In this document: piece by piece, positions 12,559-12,620 of the stretch
Layout of the letters: each line of letters begins with the position of its first letter
Numbering within the stretch: position 1 is the stretch's first letter
Position numbers and translations under genes: made by a program
The notes under the pieces: model-generated
Databases searched by the model: none
What the model was told of the DNA's origin: nothing
Seen by the model: only the letters and a program-made list of their open reading frames with translations
Assembly (NCBI GenBank): GCA_025450975.1
Contig: JANWLI010000184.1
Location: forward strand, 1 to 12,620
Source: Candidatus Kapaibacterium sp.
GTDB taxonomy: Bacteria; Bacteroidota; Ignavibacteria; Palsa-1295
Length of the DNA: 12,620 nucleotides
Direction: 5' to 3'

Positions 12559-12620
12559 GCTCTGCGGATTGCTCCGCGACTCTGCGTCTCTGCGGTTAGC
12601 TCCAGGGGATCAACCGCAGA
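12559..12620. repeat. CTCTGCG-rich hairpin repeat at the window end
   Basis: Directly after the stop of the 410-aa gene the heptamer CTCTGCG occurs three times (12560, 12580, 12588) with a variant CTCCGCG at 12572. GCGGA/TCCGC (12564-12568 with 12573-12577) can form a small hairpin, and TCTGCGGTT (12589-12597) is the exact reverse complement of AACCGCAGA (12612-12620). The element probably continues past the window. It resembles a dispersed intergenic repeat and could also help to end the transcript, though no T-run is seen. Confidence 0.6.

Overview
The window looks like chromosomal DNA of a mid-GC bacterium from the Bacteroidota/Chlorobiota side of the tree. The support is a good Bacteroidota-type promoter (TTG, 19 nt, TAnnTTTG) at 11266-11295, a second TAnnTTTG box at 11314-11321, weak Shine-Dalgarno use in most genes, and lipoproteins with an acidic tail after the lipobox cysteine plus PKD-like domains. 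A Kapabacteria- or Ignavibacteria-like source would fit, but this is inference; no rRNA or other marker is present.

Left part (1-3980, all minus strand): an L-lysine 6-aminotransferase (lat) missing only its extreme C-terminus at the window edge, a small YidB-family (DUF937) protein, and a long fused gamma-alpha subunit of a 2-oxoacid:ferredoxin oxidoreductase (korA type). No beta subunit lies beside it. Each gene has its own intergenic region, with a T-tailed terminator after yidB and a set of modular hairpins after korA.

Middle part (3981-6417, plus strand): an AT-rich gene-free stretch of about 440 bp with an 18-bp perfect palindrome, a 78-aa hypothetical ORF, a hairpin-rich gap, an unlisted small ORF of about 50 codons, and then, behind a perfect AAGGAGGA ribosome binding site, a complete-looking phage-type terminase large subunit (TerL, 469 aa). 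No capsid, portal or integrase gene is visible. It is therefore either a domesticated or isolated terminase or the remains of a mobile element. It runs tail to tail into the next operon with only 6 nt between the stop codons.

Right part (6424-11231, minus strand): a compact operon of four paralogous surface-type lipoproteins of 395-402 aa. All share a lipobox ending in C-E-S-D, two PKD-like domains and a conserved, unrecognised C-terminal domain. One good promoter precedes the first gene, and genes are separated by 5 or 7 nt or overlap by 4 nt. Divergently transcribed from it is a 410-aa single-pass membrane protein of unknown function with a predicted beta-rich extracytoplasmic part, whose start codon sits almost directly on a TAnnTTTG box, suggesting a leaderless or very short-leader mRNA. 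The window ends in a hairpin-rich CTCTGCG repeat.

The strongest candidates for something undescribed are the four-paralog PKD lipoprotein array with its shared C-terminal domain, the lone terminase with two small upstream ORFs, and the modular intergenic hairpins.
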